A DNA stretch of 64,000 bases from Alphaproteobacteria bacterium (GTDB taxonomy: Bacteria; Pseudomonadota; Alphaproteobacteria; MPNO01; UBA2964). The stretch is taken from assembly GCA_012103315.1 (NCBI GenBank), contig WLWZ01000001.1:856795-920794 (forward strand). Direction: 5' to 3'. Below are positions 35,895 through 44,824 of this stretch, piece by piece. Position numbers and translations under genes: made by a program. A model generated the notes under the pieces. That model was given only the letters and a program-made list of their open reading frames with translations. It searched no databases and was not told the DNA's origin. Position 1 is the stretch's first letter. The number at the start of each line of letters is the position of its first letter.

Positions 35895-36713
35895 ATGGCC
35901 GCGACCGAACAAGACATCAGCTACCGCATAATCGACGATATCGAACTGTTTGGGCGTCTCTATCGTCCTGATGGCGATGAGCCTGTCCCCTATCTTGTTG
36001 ATGTACACGGTGGTGCCTGGCGCAATGGGGATCGAATGAATAATCAGGTTATCCATCAACAGTTTGCCGCTGCAGGCGTTGGTGTGTTTGCGCTGGATTT
36101 TCGGCTATCGACCCAAGCGCCTTATCCAGGCCCAGTGCAGGACACGAATTACGGCGTGCGTTGGTTCAAGAAAAATGCGGCGTCTATCGGGGCTAATGCA
36201 TCGCTCATCGGTGGGCTTGGGTCGTCCAGTGGCGGTCAGCAGATGGGGCTGATTGCTCTACAGCCGAATGAGCCGACTTATGTCGTTGATGAGCCATCCT
36301 TGGAAGGCACCGATGCCAGTATCGACTTCTTTATTGGTTGCTGGCCTATCCTTGATCCGCTGGCACGTTATCAAATGGCGCAGGAGAGCGGTAAGGATCG
36401 ATTGGTAGAAGCCCACAACGTCTATTTCACTGACGAGTCTCTGATGTCGGTTGGTAACCCGTTTATGGTGCTAGATCGTGGTGAGGCAACGCATATGCCG
36501 CCAGCAGCCATCATTCAGGGTGAAGCGGACGACAATGTTGATCATTTTCGCGCTGATATGTTTGCCGAGCGCTACAAGGAAGCGGGTGGCAACATTGAGG
36601 TTCATAAATATGCTGATCAGCCGCACACCTTTGCGGCCAATAATCCAGATGATCCAGCATCCAAAGATGCAGTTGCCAAGTTGACCGCCTTTGTTTTGGC
36701 GCAGGCAGGCTGA
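35895..36713 (+). CDS. Alpha/beta hydrolase (esterase/HSL-like)
   Basis: The 272-residue alpha/beta hydrolase has the oxyanion-hole motif HGGAW (about 44-48) of hormone-sensitive-lipase-type esterases, the nucleophile elbow GSSSGG (about 108-113), and C-terminal acid and His in EADDNVDHF and QPHTF. It hydrolyses a carboxyl ester; the natural substrate is unknown. It has no signal peptide. The ATG at 35895 follows AGGGG at 8 bases; the frame stays open to a TTG at 35838. Confidence 0.85.
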   Translation: MAATEQDISYRIIDDIELFGRLYRPDGDEPVPYLVDVHGGAWRNGDRMNNQVIHQQFAAAGVGVFALDFRLSTQAPYPGPVQDTNYGVRWFKKNAASIGANASLIGGLGSSSGGQQMGLIALQPNEPTYVVDEPSLEGTDASIDFFIGCWPILDPLARYQMAQESGKDRLVEAHNVYFTDESLMSVGNPFMVLDRGEATHMPPAAIIQGEADDNVDHFRADMFAERYKEAGGNIEVHKYADQPHTFAANNPDDPASKDAVAKLTAFVLAQAG

Positions 36714-36740
36714 CGGCTTATCAGTTAGCAGGCAGCGGCA

Positions 36741-37820
36741 ATGAAGCTATCCGTATTTCTGATTGCTTCGACCCTTTGCATGATCGGTATGGGCTATGCC
36801 AAAGATATCGCCCAGCCTCTGCAACCGCCATTTGATGTAAACACTCTGTTGCGGTCCCCTGATGCAGAGTCAACAAACTTCATCTGTAAATCACCGCCTG
36901 CGTCAGTTAAGGACCTGACCTTTGATGGGTTTTACAAGCACGGCTCAGGTTCGTCCGTTGTTGATAAAGAGGCGATGCGGAAGTACCGCACTGCCCGGAA
37001 GCCAATCGACAAATTCGCCAGGACAATCATCAAAATGAGTGACCGCTATCTCGCCTCGGCGGAGTCGAATGCTGCGATTGCTCAATGTGTTTTTGACTGG
37101 CTGTATCAATGGGCTAGTGGGCGGGCATTTCTGGGTGAAGTAAGTCGGCAAGGTGGATATGTCCGCAAATGGGCGCTTGGGACGATTTCGCTGGCCTATC
37201 TAAAAATTCGTAAGGCTCAGAGTTTCGATGCAACCAAGCAAAAGAAAATCAAAAAATGGATTGCCGATTGGGCCGAGATCGTCCGCGACGATTATTCGAC
37301 TGACATACACAAATCCAGCCGAAACAATAACCACGCTTATTGGGCATCCTGGTCGGTAGGTCTCGCTGGTGTTGCTCTAAACAACCGATCCCATTTTGAC
37401 TGGATGGTCGAACGGCAGCATATCGCGATGCGCCAAATTGAGGACGATGGTACCTTGCCACTGGAAATGAAAAGGCGGTCTAAGGCCTTGCATTATCACG
37501 TTTATTCGACGCAAGTGCTGGTGATGATCGCAGCTCTCGCGGCCCGCAACGGTACCAACCTTTTCGGTATCGAAAATGGCGCCTTACACCGTTTGATCAA
37601 ACGGACAGTTAGTGGTTTGTCGAACCAGAGCTATTTCACAGAGAAGACTGGCAAGAAACAAACCTGGGTCGGCCGGGTCAGTGGTGGCAAGCTGGCCTGG
37701 ATGGAAGCGTATAATGCACGATTTCCGACCTCCGAAATCAAACGCTGGATTGAGAAATACAGGCCGATGAAGAACCGACGGATCGGGGGCAACGCGACGC
37801 TGCTCTATGGCGTGCGGTAA
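36741..37820 (+). CDS. PL5-family alginate lyase-like secreted protein
   Basis: The 359-residue protein has a signal peptide (residues 1-20) and an all-helical barrel with polysaccharide-lyase family 5 signatures. These are NNHAYWASWSVG (about 191-202), where Asn and His neutralise and abstract in AlgL, and SKALHYHVYS (about 248-257), with the catalytic Tyr region. It should cleave mannuronate-rich alginate or a similar polyuronate by beta-elimination in the periplasm. No alginate biosynthesis genes are nearby, so a scavenging or envelope-clearing role is more likely than polymer production. Confidence 0.8.
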   Translation: MKLSVFLIASTLCMIGMGYAKDIAQPLQPPFDVNTLLRSPDAESTNFICKSPPASVKDLTFDGFYKHGSGSSVVDKEAMRKYRTARKPIDKFARTIIKMSDRYLASAESNAAIAQCVFDWLYQWASGRAFLGEVSRQGGYVRKWALGTISLAYLKIRKAQSFDATKQKKIKKWIADWAEIVRDDYSTDIHKSSRNNNHAYWASWSVGLAGVALNNRSHFDWMVERQHIAMRQIEDDGTLPLEMKRRSKALHYHVYSTQVLVMIAALAARNGTNLFGIENGALHRLIKRTVSGLSNQSYFTEKTGKKQTWVGRVSGGKLAWMEAYNARFPTSEIKRWIEKYRPMKNRRIGGNATLLYGVR

Positions 37821-37825
37821 CGCCT

Positions 37826-38962
37826 TTATTCTGCTGCGCTACGGGCAGCTCGTCCTTCGATGTCGAGCGCGAATAGTTTCTTGGGATTGTGGAACAGGAT
37901 GTTGTCCTTCACCTGATCACTGATGCCGTCATATTCTCGAATGCCTATCGTCGCATCGATGTCGGATGATGGGTCGCCGTGACCATAATCTGCGCCAATC
38001 AGGAGCGAGTTATCTCCGGCATATTTCAGAACCCACGGCAGATCATCATTGGTCTGGCATGTAACGAATATATTCTTCTGTTCAAACAGATCGGCTGGCG
38101 CTTTTTCGCCGGTAAGCTCAATCCGTCGAGCGGCCTCATTATAAACCCACGGCATCCATTGAGCTGAAGATTCGATAAAGCCCCAGCGCAGATTAGGGAA
38201 GGTCACCTTGATGTCACTCATAACCAGCATCATGCAGCTGACGACTGCTGGCACCCGAAATATACCAAACGTCATGCCGCGATTTCCACCAGCAGCCTGT
38301 TGCAAAAATTCGACGTTGGGGTGATTGCCATTGGCGATATGCACCGCGATGGACATATCAAGATTCTGGGCTTCTTCATAAATCGGAAAAAACGACTCAT
38401 CAGTGAGATAGCGATCGTCCTCGCAGGGACGCATAAAGACTGCTACGGCACCGCGTTCATGGGCCCACCGCATCTGACGCACCGCTTCGTCTGGCATCAG
38501 CGTTGGCACCAGACAGGACCAGGGAAGTCGTCCACTACTTTGTGCCCAGGTCGCGGCCAGCCATTTGTTCCACGCAAAGGTCATGGCGGCTTCAGCGTCT
38601 GGGTCCGTGGTCAGGGAGTAAAGCCACAGCGAGGTGTGCAGAACTTGGATATCAATTTCCAGCGCATCCATGTGTTTGAGGCGGCCTTCGATATCCTTGA
38701 GTTGGCGCGTTTCCGCGGGCGTTCCGACATTGCGGTCCGACTTTCCAGCGGTGGCGCCGATGCCGTCTGGGGCCTCAACAGTCTCAACGACAAAGGCCCG
38801 AATTTCGCCATTAACATCCCATTTTTTGACCTTAGGGTTGCTCCTATCAGTAACGATTTTAGGTCGATATTTCTTTTCAGAAGGCTCCAGATATTCCCAC
38901 GTGAGATTGCTCTCGATGACATGAGCATCGGCATCAATAACCGCTGGTGGAATATAGACCAT
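37826..38962 (-). CDS. Amidohydrolase family protein (ACMSD-like)
   Basis: The 378-residue metal-dependent hydrolase is of the amidohydrolase-2 group. The metal-binding pattern starts with DADAHVIES near the N-terminus and continues with His in AVHIANG (about 190), IGADYGHGDPS near the C-terminus and the catalytic Asp region. Relatives decarboxylate aromatic or unsaturated acids (ACMSD, 5-carboxyvanillate decarboxylase) or hydrolyse ring amides. The ATG at 38962 is chosen because GGGGAG lies 8 bases before it; a start at 38986 adds eight residues. It converges with the lyase gene. Confidence 0.85.
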   Translation of the reverse strand: MVYIPPAVIDADAHVIESNLTWEYLEPSEKKYRPKIVTDRSNPKVKKWDVNGEIRAFVVETVEAPDGIGATAGKSDRNVGTPAETRQLKDIEGRLKHMDALEIDIQVLHTSLWLYSLTTDPDAEAAMTFAWNKWLAATWAQSSGRLPWSCLVPTLMPDEAVRQMRWAHERGAVAVFMRPCEDDRYLTDESFFPIYEEAQNLDMSIAVHIANGNHPNVEFLQQAAGGNRGMTFGIFRVPAVVSCMMLVMSDIKVTFPNLRWGFIESSAQWMPWVYNEAARRIELTGEKAPADLFEQKNIFVTCQTNDDLPWVLKYAGDNSLLIGADYGHGDPSSDIDATIGIREYDGISDQVKDNILFHNPKKLFALDIEGRAARSAAE

Positions 38963-39052
38963 AAAACGCTCCCCGATCATCAGCATGTTGATCTGCTGTT
39001 CTTGTTAAGAACTTTACTCCTATTTTGAGGGATATCTAGAGCCATGAATCCC

Positions 39053-39081
39053 TTGTCAGACTGGGGAACGATGACTAAATA
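39053..39081 (+). promoter_or_regulatory. Weak candidate promoter of the sodium channel gene
   Basis: TTGTCA (39053-39058) and TAAATA (39076-39081) are separated by 17 bases and lie 24 bases before the channel gene. The -10 matches only three consensus positions. Confidence 0.3.
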
Positions 39082-39104
39082 ACGGCCGGCAGGAGAATAG
39101 CTAT

Positions 39105-39950
39105 ATGACTGATATTACTGAAACCGCTGGAAACTTGGGTCACCGCGCTTGGCTTCGTGAATGGGTAGAATCCGCTCCGTTTCGATATACGGTTCTGGTT
39201 ATCATTTTTATTAATGCGATCATCTTGGGGTTGGAAACCTCCCCGGGTGTTATGGCTTCGGTGGGGGATACTCTTCATCTGATTGATAAAATCATTCTGT
39301 GGGTCTTTGTCGTTGAGCTTGTCCTACGGATGTATGCTCATGGGCTAAGGTTTTTTCTGGATCCCTGGGGCGTCTTTGATTTCGTAATTGTTACAATTGC
39401 GCTGGTTCCGGCGAGTGAGCAATTCAGTGTTTTACGAGCGCTTCGAATTTTGCGAGCGCTACGCCTTATTTCCGGTGTGCCGCGTATGCGTCGAGTGGTT
39501 GAAGCACTCCTTCGCGCTGTACCAGGGATTGGGTCTGTAGCCGCATTATTACTACTAGTGTTTTATGTATTCTCCGTCATAGCGACCAAATTGTTTGGTG
39601 AGGCTTTTCCGCAATGGTTCGGAACTATCGGAGAATCGATGTATTCGCTTTTCCAGATTATGACGTTGGAAAGCTGGTCGATGGGCATCGTTCGTCCGGT
39701 TATGGAGCAGTTTCCCATTGCCTGGGCATTCTTTGTCCCCTTTATCATTGTGTCGAGCTTTACCGTCCTCAACCTGTTTATCGCGATCATTGTCGATTCA
39801 ATGCAGACCCTGCATGCCGATGAAGAAGAGCGTACTGTTGAGCACCTTGAAACGGTCATGGATGAGGATACGCGATTGGTGTCGAATGAAATTGCCCGAC
39901 TTCGAGCGGAGATTAGGGAATTAAGGTCCGAGTTGGGAGACCGAGCCTAA
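39105..39950 (+). CDS. Voltage-gated sodium channel, NaChBac type
   Basis: The 281-residue ion channel has six transmembrane segments and works as a homotetramer. Segment S4 carries arginines every third residue (RALRILRALRLI, then RMRRVV), the voltage sensor. The pore loop contains the TLESWS selectivity filter, close to the LESWAS of the sodium-selective NaChBac. A C-terminal coiled coil (EIARLRAEIRELRSEL) should assemble the tetramer. AGGAG precedes the ATG. The stop overlaps the convergent pssA stop. Bacterial channels of this kind support motility, pH homeostasis or signalling in saline habitats. Confidence 0.93.
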   Translation: MTDITETAGNLGHRAWLREWVESAPFRYTVLVIIFINAIILGLETSPGVMASVGDTLHLIDKIILWVFVVELVLRMYAHGLRFFLDPWGVFDFVIVTIALVPASEQFSVLRALRILRALRLISGVPRMRRVVEALLRAVPGIGSVAALLLLVFYVFSVIATKLFGEAFPQWFGTIGESMYSLFQIMTLESWSMGIVRPVMEQFPIAWAFFVPFIIVSSFTVLNLFIAIIVDSMQTLHADEEERTVEHLETVMDEDTRLVSNEIARLRAEIRELRSELGDRA

Positions 39951-40768
39951 CAATCGTTGTCGGATTTTCGATCGTTTAATGAAGGATTGAGTTCTTCTTC
40001 CTGCTGTCTTTTTCGGAAGGAGAGAACAGCGAATGGAATCGACCCCGAAAAAGCAAGGATCAGGGCGGATAAAGCCAGCCAGGGTTCAGTAATCAGCGCC
40101 GCCGCGAAAAGGGCAACGCCAGCCAAAGACACTTTGACGAGGTTTTTTGGAACGCGAATACGTTTGAACGAATAGGTCGGGATTGGGGCGATCATCAGTC
40201 CGGAAATAACAATCGTCCAGGGCAGGGTAAGCCATGCTGAGCGTAAAAATTCCCATCCCGTTTCTACCCCCAACATAAGCGGTAGTAGAACCATGCCGGC
40301 GGCCGCTGGTGCGGGGACTCCACTAAAGTAGCTGCCGGCCCAAGCTGGAAGATCGGTTTCAGCAGAAGCGACGTTAAAACGCGCTAATCTGAGGACCGAG
40401 CACACCACAAAGAGGATCGCGATAGCCCAACCGATGCCGCCCGCATTGTTCAAGGACCAGAGATAGATCAACATCACGGGAGCAACACCAAACGAGATGG
40501 CATCGACTAGGGAATCAAGCTGTCCGCCAAGCTCAGTCTGGCCGCCCATCAGCCGGGCCATACGTCCGTCCAGCGTATCAAGAAGGGCTGCTGCCGCGAT
40601 GAGCAGAATGGATATTTCCCATTTGTCCTGCAGGCCAAATCTTACAGCCGTGAGACCGCAACAGAGTCCCAGCATCGTAAGGGCGTTCGGCAATAGGCGG
40701 TTCAGGCGGTCACGTCTAAGCTGACGACGCTCCTCGCGTGACAATCTTTCGCTGGGGTTTCGGGCCAT
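39947..40768 (-). CDS. pssA: CDP-diacylglycerol-serine O-phosphatidyltransferase
   Basis: The 273-residue integral membrane enzyme has the complete CDP-alcohol phosphatidyltransferase signature: DTLDGRMAR, then GGQLDSLVD (about 66-90). It joins CDP-diacylglycerol and serine to phosphatidylserine in the inner membrane. The ATG at 40768 overlaps the psd stop (TAATG), so synthesis is translationally coupled with the decarboxylase. The hydrophilic C-terminal tail is rich in Lys, Asn and Glu. Confidence 0.95.
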   Translation of the reverse strand: MARNPSERLSREERRQLRRDRLNRLLPNALTMLGLCCGLTAVRFGLQDKWEISILLIAAAALLDTLDGRMARLMGGQTELGGQLDSLVDAISFGVAPVMLIYLWSLNNAGGIGWAIAILFVVCSVLRLARFNVASAETDLPAWAGSYFSGVPAPAAAGMVLLPLMLGVETGWEFLRSAWLTLPWTIVISGLMIAPIPTYSFKRIRVPKNLVKVSLAGVALFAAALITEPWLALSALILAFSGSIPFAVLSFRKRQQEEELNPSLNDRKSDNDC

Positions 40769-41454
40769 TAGCGCCACTCTCCCTTGCGGTCGTCTTGGCT
40801 GTCGTCCAGTTGGGCGAGCGGCGTTTCTCCTGCAACAGCCCGCTGTCCGGGAATAGCTAGGACGCGCGTGCCTTTGGGTAAATATACGTCAACACGGCTT
40901 CCAAATCGGATCATGCCGTATCGTTCGCCTGTCCGGAGTGACCTTCCTTCGTCTGTCCAACAAATGATGCGGCGAGCAACGAGCCCGGCAATCTGTACAA
41001 CAGCAATGTCGACACCATAATCAGTGTGAATTGTGAGAGAGCGCCGCTCGTTATGTTCACTGGCTTTGTCGAGAGACGCGTTTAAAAACTTGCCTGGCCG
41101 ATAGGCATTTTTAACGACCTGACCATCTAAGGGGCTGCGATTCACGTGACAATCGAAGACGTTCATGAAAACGCTGACCCGTCGCATTGGTGCGTCACCC
41201 ATGTCGACTTCGGGAGGCGGTGCGGCATCGGTCACCATTTGAATGACACCATCGGCTGGGCTGATCACCAGGCCGGTTTCTCGTGGCGTTACGCGGTCGG
41301 GATCGCGGAAGAAATACATACACCAACCAATGAGGGTGGCACCAATCCAGCCGAGCCACTGGGCAACAGTGAACAGGATAATCGTTATAACAACGAAAAT
41401 GGCGATAAAGGGCCGACCTTCAGGCCTGATCTTAATAGGGGGTATCGTGGACAC
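40768..41454 (-). CDS. psd: Phosphatidylserine decarboxylase proenzyme, short form
   Basis: The 228-residue proenzyme of the short alphaproteobacterial type has two N-terminal membrane segments (about 17-45) and [12 protein letters not shown]. Near the C-terminus the self-cleavage site [10 protein letters not shown] turns the Ser into the pyruvoyl cofactor. It converts phosphatidylserine to phosphatidylethanolamine. It is directly upstream of pssA, with stop and start codons overlapping. Confidence 0.95.
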   Translation of the reverse strand: MSTIPPIKIRPEGRPFIAIFVVITIILFTVAQWLGWIGATLIGWCMYFFRDPDRVTPRETGLVISPADGVIQMVTDAAPPPEVDMGDAPMRRVSVFMNVFDCHVNRSPLDGQVVKNAYRPGKFLNASLDKASEHNERRSLTIHTDYGVDIAVVQIAGLVARRIICWTDEGRSLRTGERYGMIRFGSRVDVYLPKGTRVLAIPGQRAVAGETPLAQLDDSQDDRKGEWR

Positions 41455-41480
41455 GTTTGCTCCCGTAAAAGCAGCTGCTA

Positions 41481-42209
41481 CTAGGGCGCTAAAATTGATA
41501 TAGGTTGGCCGATAACCAATCCAAGGTCATCGGCTCGCCCTTGATTAACCGAGATCTCAGCAAGCCCGTTGGCGTTTTCGTACCAGAATGCGGCGCCTGT
41601 TTCCACGCTAGAAAATGTTCTGGCATAGGAAAATTCGTTTCCGGACCATTTCAGCTTGGTGGTCGGCGACAATGTATTGGCCCGAATGCCGGTTATCGCA
41701 TTACCATAATGGTCGGTATAGACGATGGATTCCAGGTCGTTTGGCCAGTCTGGCCGTGCGATTGTGTCTGTTGGTATGGGCTCGTTACTCACTGTTTCTC
41801 CCGTCGAAATTTTGGCGGCGACAGGCGCGAAAAGATCTCGTCCATGGAAACTCGCTGATAAACGGTCTGGTTTCCAAGTGATTTTTTTGGCTGATACTTT
41901 TGAGGAACGTCGTATCAAAATTGAAAATAGTCCGTTGTCGGGACCGACAAAGATTTGCTTGTCCGCCTCTATAATAATCGGCAATCGATCGCCGCCGACT
42001 CCAGGATCTACAACGCACAGAAACACTGCGTCATCAGGAAAATCTGTTGCGAGCGCGGCTAGAAGGTAGGCTGATGCCTTGGGGTCGAATTCGGGGGCAT
42101 CTGAAAGGAGTTCGATGACAGCTTCGTCAGGCGCGCGCTTTGCAATAGCGGCGCGCATTTGCCCTACATACGGCCCTGATGGCCCAAAATCGGTAAAAAG
42201 AATAATCAT
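41481..42209 (-). CDS. S-adenosylmethionine hydroxide adenosyltransferase (DUF62)
   Basis: The 242-residue protein belongs to the fluorinase/chlorinase-like SAM hydrolase family. [16 protein letters not shown] at the N-terminus and [10 protein letters not shown] (about 66-75) bind SAM, and VGPDNGLFS follows. Most bacterial members hydrolyse SAM to adenosine and methionine with a water molecule instead of a halide. Length and motif order are normal. It is transcribed on the same strand as psd, 26 bases upstream of it, and may belong to that transcript. Confidence 0.88.
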   Translation of the reverse strand: MIILFTDFGPSGPYVGQMRAAIAKRAPDEAVIELLSDAPEFDPKASAYLLAALATDFPDDAVFLCVVDPGVGGDRLPIIIEADKQIFVGPDNGLFSILIRRSSKVSAKKITWKPDRLSASFHGRDLFAPVAAKISTGETVSNEPIPTDTIARPDWPNDLESIVYTDHYGNAITGIRANTLSPTTKLKWSGNEFSYARTFSSVETGAAFWYENANGLAEISVNQGRADDLGLVIGQPISILAP

Positions 42210-42286
42210 GCTGGCGGAATATTGTCCACCTAAACTACTCTTAGCAACCAGGTGTGGTTATTAGGCGTCGCCAGCCTCAGATAACG

Positions 42287-43339
42287 TTATCCAGCTTTTT
42301 TAAGACCAGGATGCGCCATAGCGGCACAAATACGGTTACGACCACCTTCTTTCGCTTTGTATAGGAGCCCGTCAGCCCGTTCGATTAACTCTTCCATGGT
42401 CTCGCCGAAAATGTACTCTGTGACACCGACAGACATTGTGACTTTGCCGTAGCTGTCCTCAGAGCCCTTTCGGGCGAGTTTACGGCTGGCGAGCTTTTCG
42501 CGTAGATGGTCGGCAACAATTGAGGCGCCTTTCAGCGGTGTTTCAGGAAGGATAATAATAAATTCTTCGCCGCCATAACGCGCGGGAATGTCGCTACCTT
42601 TGACGTTCTCAACGAGTATCCGGCCAACGAGACGTAGGACCTGGTCGCCAACCTGATGACCATGAGTGTCATTAAATTTTTTGAAATGATCGACGTCACA
42701 CAGAGCAATCGAGAGTGGCTGACCGTTTTCGCGGGCTTCAGCTGTGAGCTGAAGCAACGATTCATCGAAGCAGCGGCGATTGGATAGGCCTGTGAGTTTA
42801 TCCGTCATCGCATCACGCTTCGTTTCAGCAAGTTCGAGCCGCAATGCTTCTAGTTCGTCAGTGGATTCGCGTACCCGGTCCCGAAGGTTGTGAACCTGGC
42901 CGTCCATGACTTTCGTTTCGGCTAAAATGTTACCAATCATGTGTGCGAGGTCTGCGCTATTGTCTACACCGTCTAAATCACCTGAAAAATTTTGCAACAC
43001 GGCGCCATATTTTTCGGTACCATCTCCAATATCCCCGAGGGCTTCTGCTATTCTGTTGGCAATATCTCCCATCCGTTGGTTCCACTCGACGGGATCTGCC
43101 TTGCCATTTTCTGATGCAATGAAACGGTTGTAAATTTCTCTTAGATGCTCTGGTGAAAATTCGATTCCCTTTTCCTTCGCGCGGTCAATGAACCGCATAA
43201 GGGCAGGATTCCTTCCCGAAACGTGATCAAACCAGATAGTGAAGTTTTGCGGGTTTGCGGCGATTTTTTCGCTGGCCAGCTCTTCCATCGTCAGTTGAGC
43301 TAATTCCCCCGCCTTTTGCAATGTTTCTGAATATATCAA
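42287..43339 (-). CDS. GGDEF-domain diguanylate cyclase
   Basis: The 350-residue protein has a helical N-terminal region (about 1-175, ending in a coiled coil) and a C-terminal GGDEF domain starting at DKLTGLSNRRCF. The active-site motif is RYGGEEF, so cyclic di-GMP synthesis is likely. The product-inhibition site just before it reads KGSD rather than RxxD, so feedback inhibition may be weak or absent. It has no membrane segment. The N-terminal region has no recognised sensor domain. Confidence 0.9.
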   Translation of the reverse strand: MIYSETLQKAGELAQLTMEELASEKIAANPQNFTIWFDHVSGRNPALMRFIDRAKEKGIEFSPEHLREIYNRFIASENGKADPVEWNQRMGDIANRIAEALGDIGDGTEKYGAVLQNFSGDLDGVDNSADLAHMIGNILAETKVMDGQVHNLRDRVRESTDELEALRLELAETKRDAMTDKLTGLSNRRCFDESLLQLTAEARENGQPLSIALCDVDHFKKFNDTHGHQVGDQVLRLVGRILVENVKGSDIPARYGGEEFIIILPETPLKGASIVADHLREKLASRKLARKGSEDSYGKVTMSVGVTEYIFGETMEELIERADGLLYKAKEGGRNRICAAMAHPGLKKAG

Positions 43340-43384
43340 GCTGCACTCTCGATCATTATATGGGCGAATTTCGGAGACTACATG

Positions 43385-43594
43385 CTACGCATCAAAGGGA
43401 CGAAGGTGCGCGATCGATGCTTTGTTTAGTAACAAAATAACCTCGTTTTCGTCGACGAACGGAATGAACTGGGTGGCACTGTTGAGAACGTCTTGTATCC
43501 GGGTGGTTGCCTCAACAAAGACATAACCAGTCATGACGGTGCCATCGCTCATTTTTACCTGAGCGTATTCACGTATCTTCGGAATTTTCGGCAT
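43385..43594 (-). CDS. Small conserved-looking hypothetical protein
   Basis: The protein has 69 residues, is beta-rich and starts MPKIPKIREYAQV. The pattern VKMSDGTVMTGYVFVE then FIPFVDENEVILLLNK looks like a small barrel-type protein, possibly DUF6812-like. No catalytic motif is visible. The ATG at 43594 is preferred; the frame extends 13 residues upstream (43633). It lies just upstream of the cyclase gene on the same strand (45-base gap) and may be co-transcribed with it. Confidence 0.55.
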   Translation of the reverse strand: MPKIPKIREYAQVKMSDGTVMTGYVFVEATTRIQDVLNSATQFIPFVDENEVILLLNKASIAHLRPFDA

Positions 43595-43811
43595 GCCGCG
43601 GTTAGGCGTCGCCCATGTGCCCTGGTTTCTCAAAACAAACTCTCTATCACCTTCGAATTTGGCCGTTTTCTTCAGCTTAAAAGCAGATCAAATATTACGC
43701 CTATAATGCCTTGATCCGGTTAACGCAGGGTAAAGTCCTGACCTGTGTCAAAAGACTATTCTTTAACCATTTTGTCGCCTGGTTACTTGCCGTTTGACTT
43801 GAAGCGCGCTG

Positions 43812-44801
43812 ATGAGTACGACATCCGCCATCATGCGTGTTATTCGGACATATTTGAATCTGCCGGAAACGGACAGAGGTGCTGCTATAGCTCTCGGTAA
43901 TTTCGATGGGGTCCATCGTGGACATCAGGCGGTACTCAGCGAGATAAAGGGTATTGCCCGGTCTCTTGAGGCATCGTCAGCGGCGATGACATTTGATCCT
44001 CATCCGCGCCGGTATTTTCAGCCCGATACCCCCCTTTTTGAAATGACACCGGGTGGCGCCAAATCTCGGCACATAGGGGCATTGGGGACGGATATTCATT
44101 TTGTCATGCCGTTTGATCCGAATTTTTCGTCTTTGGAAGCAAATGAGTTTATCGAAAGGGTTCTCGTTGAAGGACTTGGCGCCTGCCATATCGTCGCTGG
44201 ATATGATTTCGTATTTGGTAAGGGTCGCAAAGGTGATGTCGGTCTTCTTGAGCAAGGTGGGGCGGAACATGGCTTCGGCGTCACGGTTGTTCCAGCCGTT
44301 CAAGCAGATGATGGTATGACCTACTCGTCTACGGTAATTCGCAAGCATATTCGGGAAGGCCAGCCACGCGAGGCCGCGGAACTGCTTGGTCGAGCCTGGG
44401 AGATTGAAGGCGAGGTTATGACGGGGGATCAACGGGGACGGCAGATAGGCTTTCCGACCGCGAATGTTGATCCAGGTTCTTATGTTATGCCGGCGCTAGG
44501 GGTATATGCCGTTTGGGTTGGCGTAACAGATGGCCCTGATACGGTGTGGCATAAGGCTGTCGTCAATGTTGGTCGTCGTCCGACTTTTGACGGCGAGGGA
44601 ATTACGGTCGAAGCGCATATCTTCGACTTTGATCAAGACTTATATGGCAAGGTTTTGCGCGTCGCCTTTGTGGAGTTTATTCGCCCTGAAATGAAGTTTG
44701 ATGGTTTCGAGGCAATCAAGACCCAGATCGCCGCAGATTGTGTAACCGCGCGAGAAATCCTTGACGCTGCGGCTCCCAATGATATCACGACACCCACGTA
44801 A
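43812..44801 (+). CDS. ribF: Bifunctional riboflavin kinase/FAD synthetase
   Basis: The 329-residue protein has an N-terminal nucleotidyltransferase domain (GNFDGVHRGHQAV, about 29-41, and the STVIRKHI block) and a C-terminal flavokinase domain (GDQRGRQIGFPTANV, about 204-218). It phosphorylates riboflavin to FMN and adenylates FMN to FAD. It precedes ileS and lspA, the usual order in many Proteobacteria. A second ATG at 43833 is a possible start. Confidence 0.95.
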   Translation: MSTTSAIMRVIRTYLNLPETDRGAAIALGNFDGVHRGHQAVLSEIKGIARSLEASSAAMTFDPHPRRYFQPDTPLFEMTPGGAKSRHIGALGTDIHFVMPFDPNFSSLEANEFIERVLVEGLGACHIVAGYDFVFGKGRKGDVGLLEQGGAEHGFGVTVVPAVQADDGMTYSSTVIRKHIREGQPREAAELLGRAWEIEGEVMTGDQRGRQIGFPTANVDPGSYVMPALGVYAVWVGVTDGPDTVWHKAVVNVGRRPTFDGEGITVEAHIFDFDQDLYGKVLRVAFVEFIRPEMKFDGFEAIKTQIAADCVTAREILDAAAPNDITTPT

Positions 44802-44824
44802 ATCGCTGAAGCTGGAAACAAACG

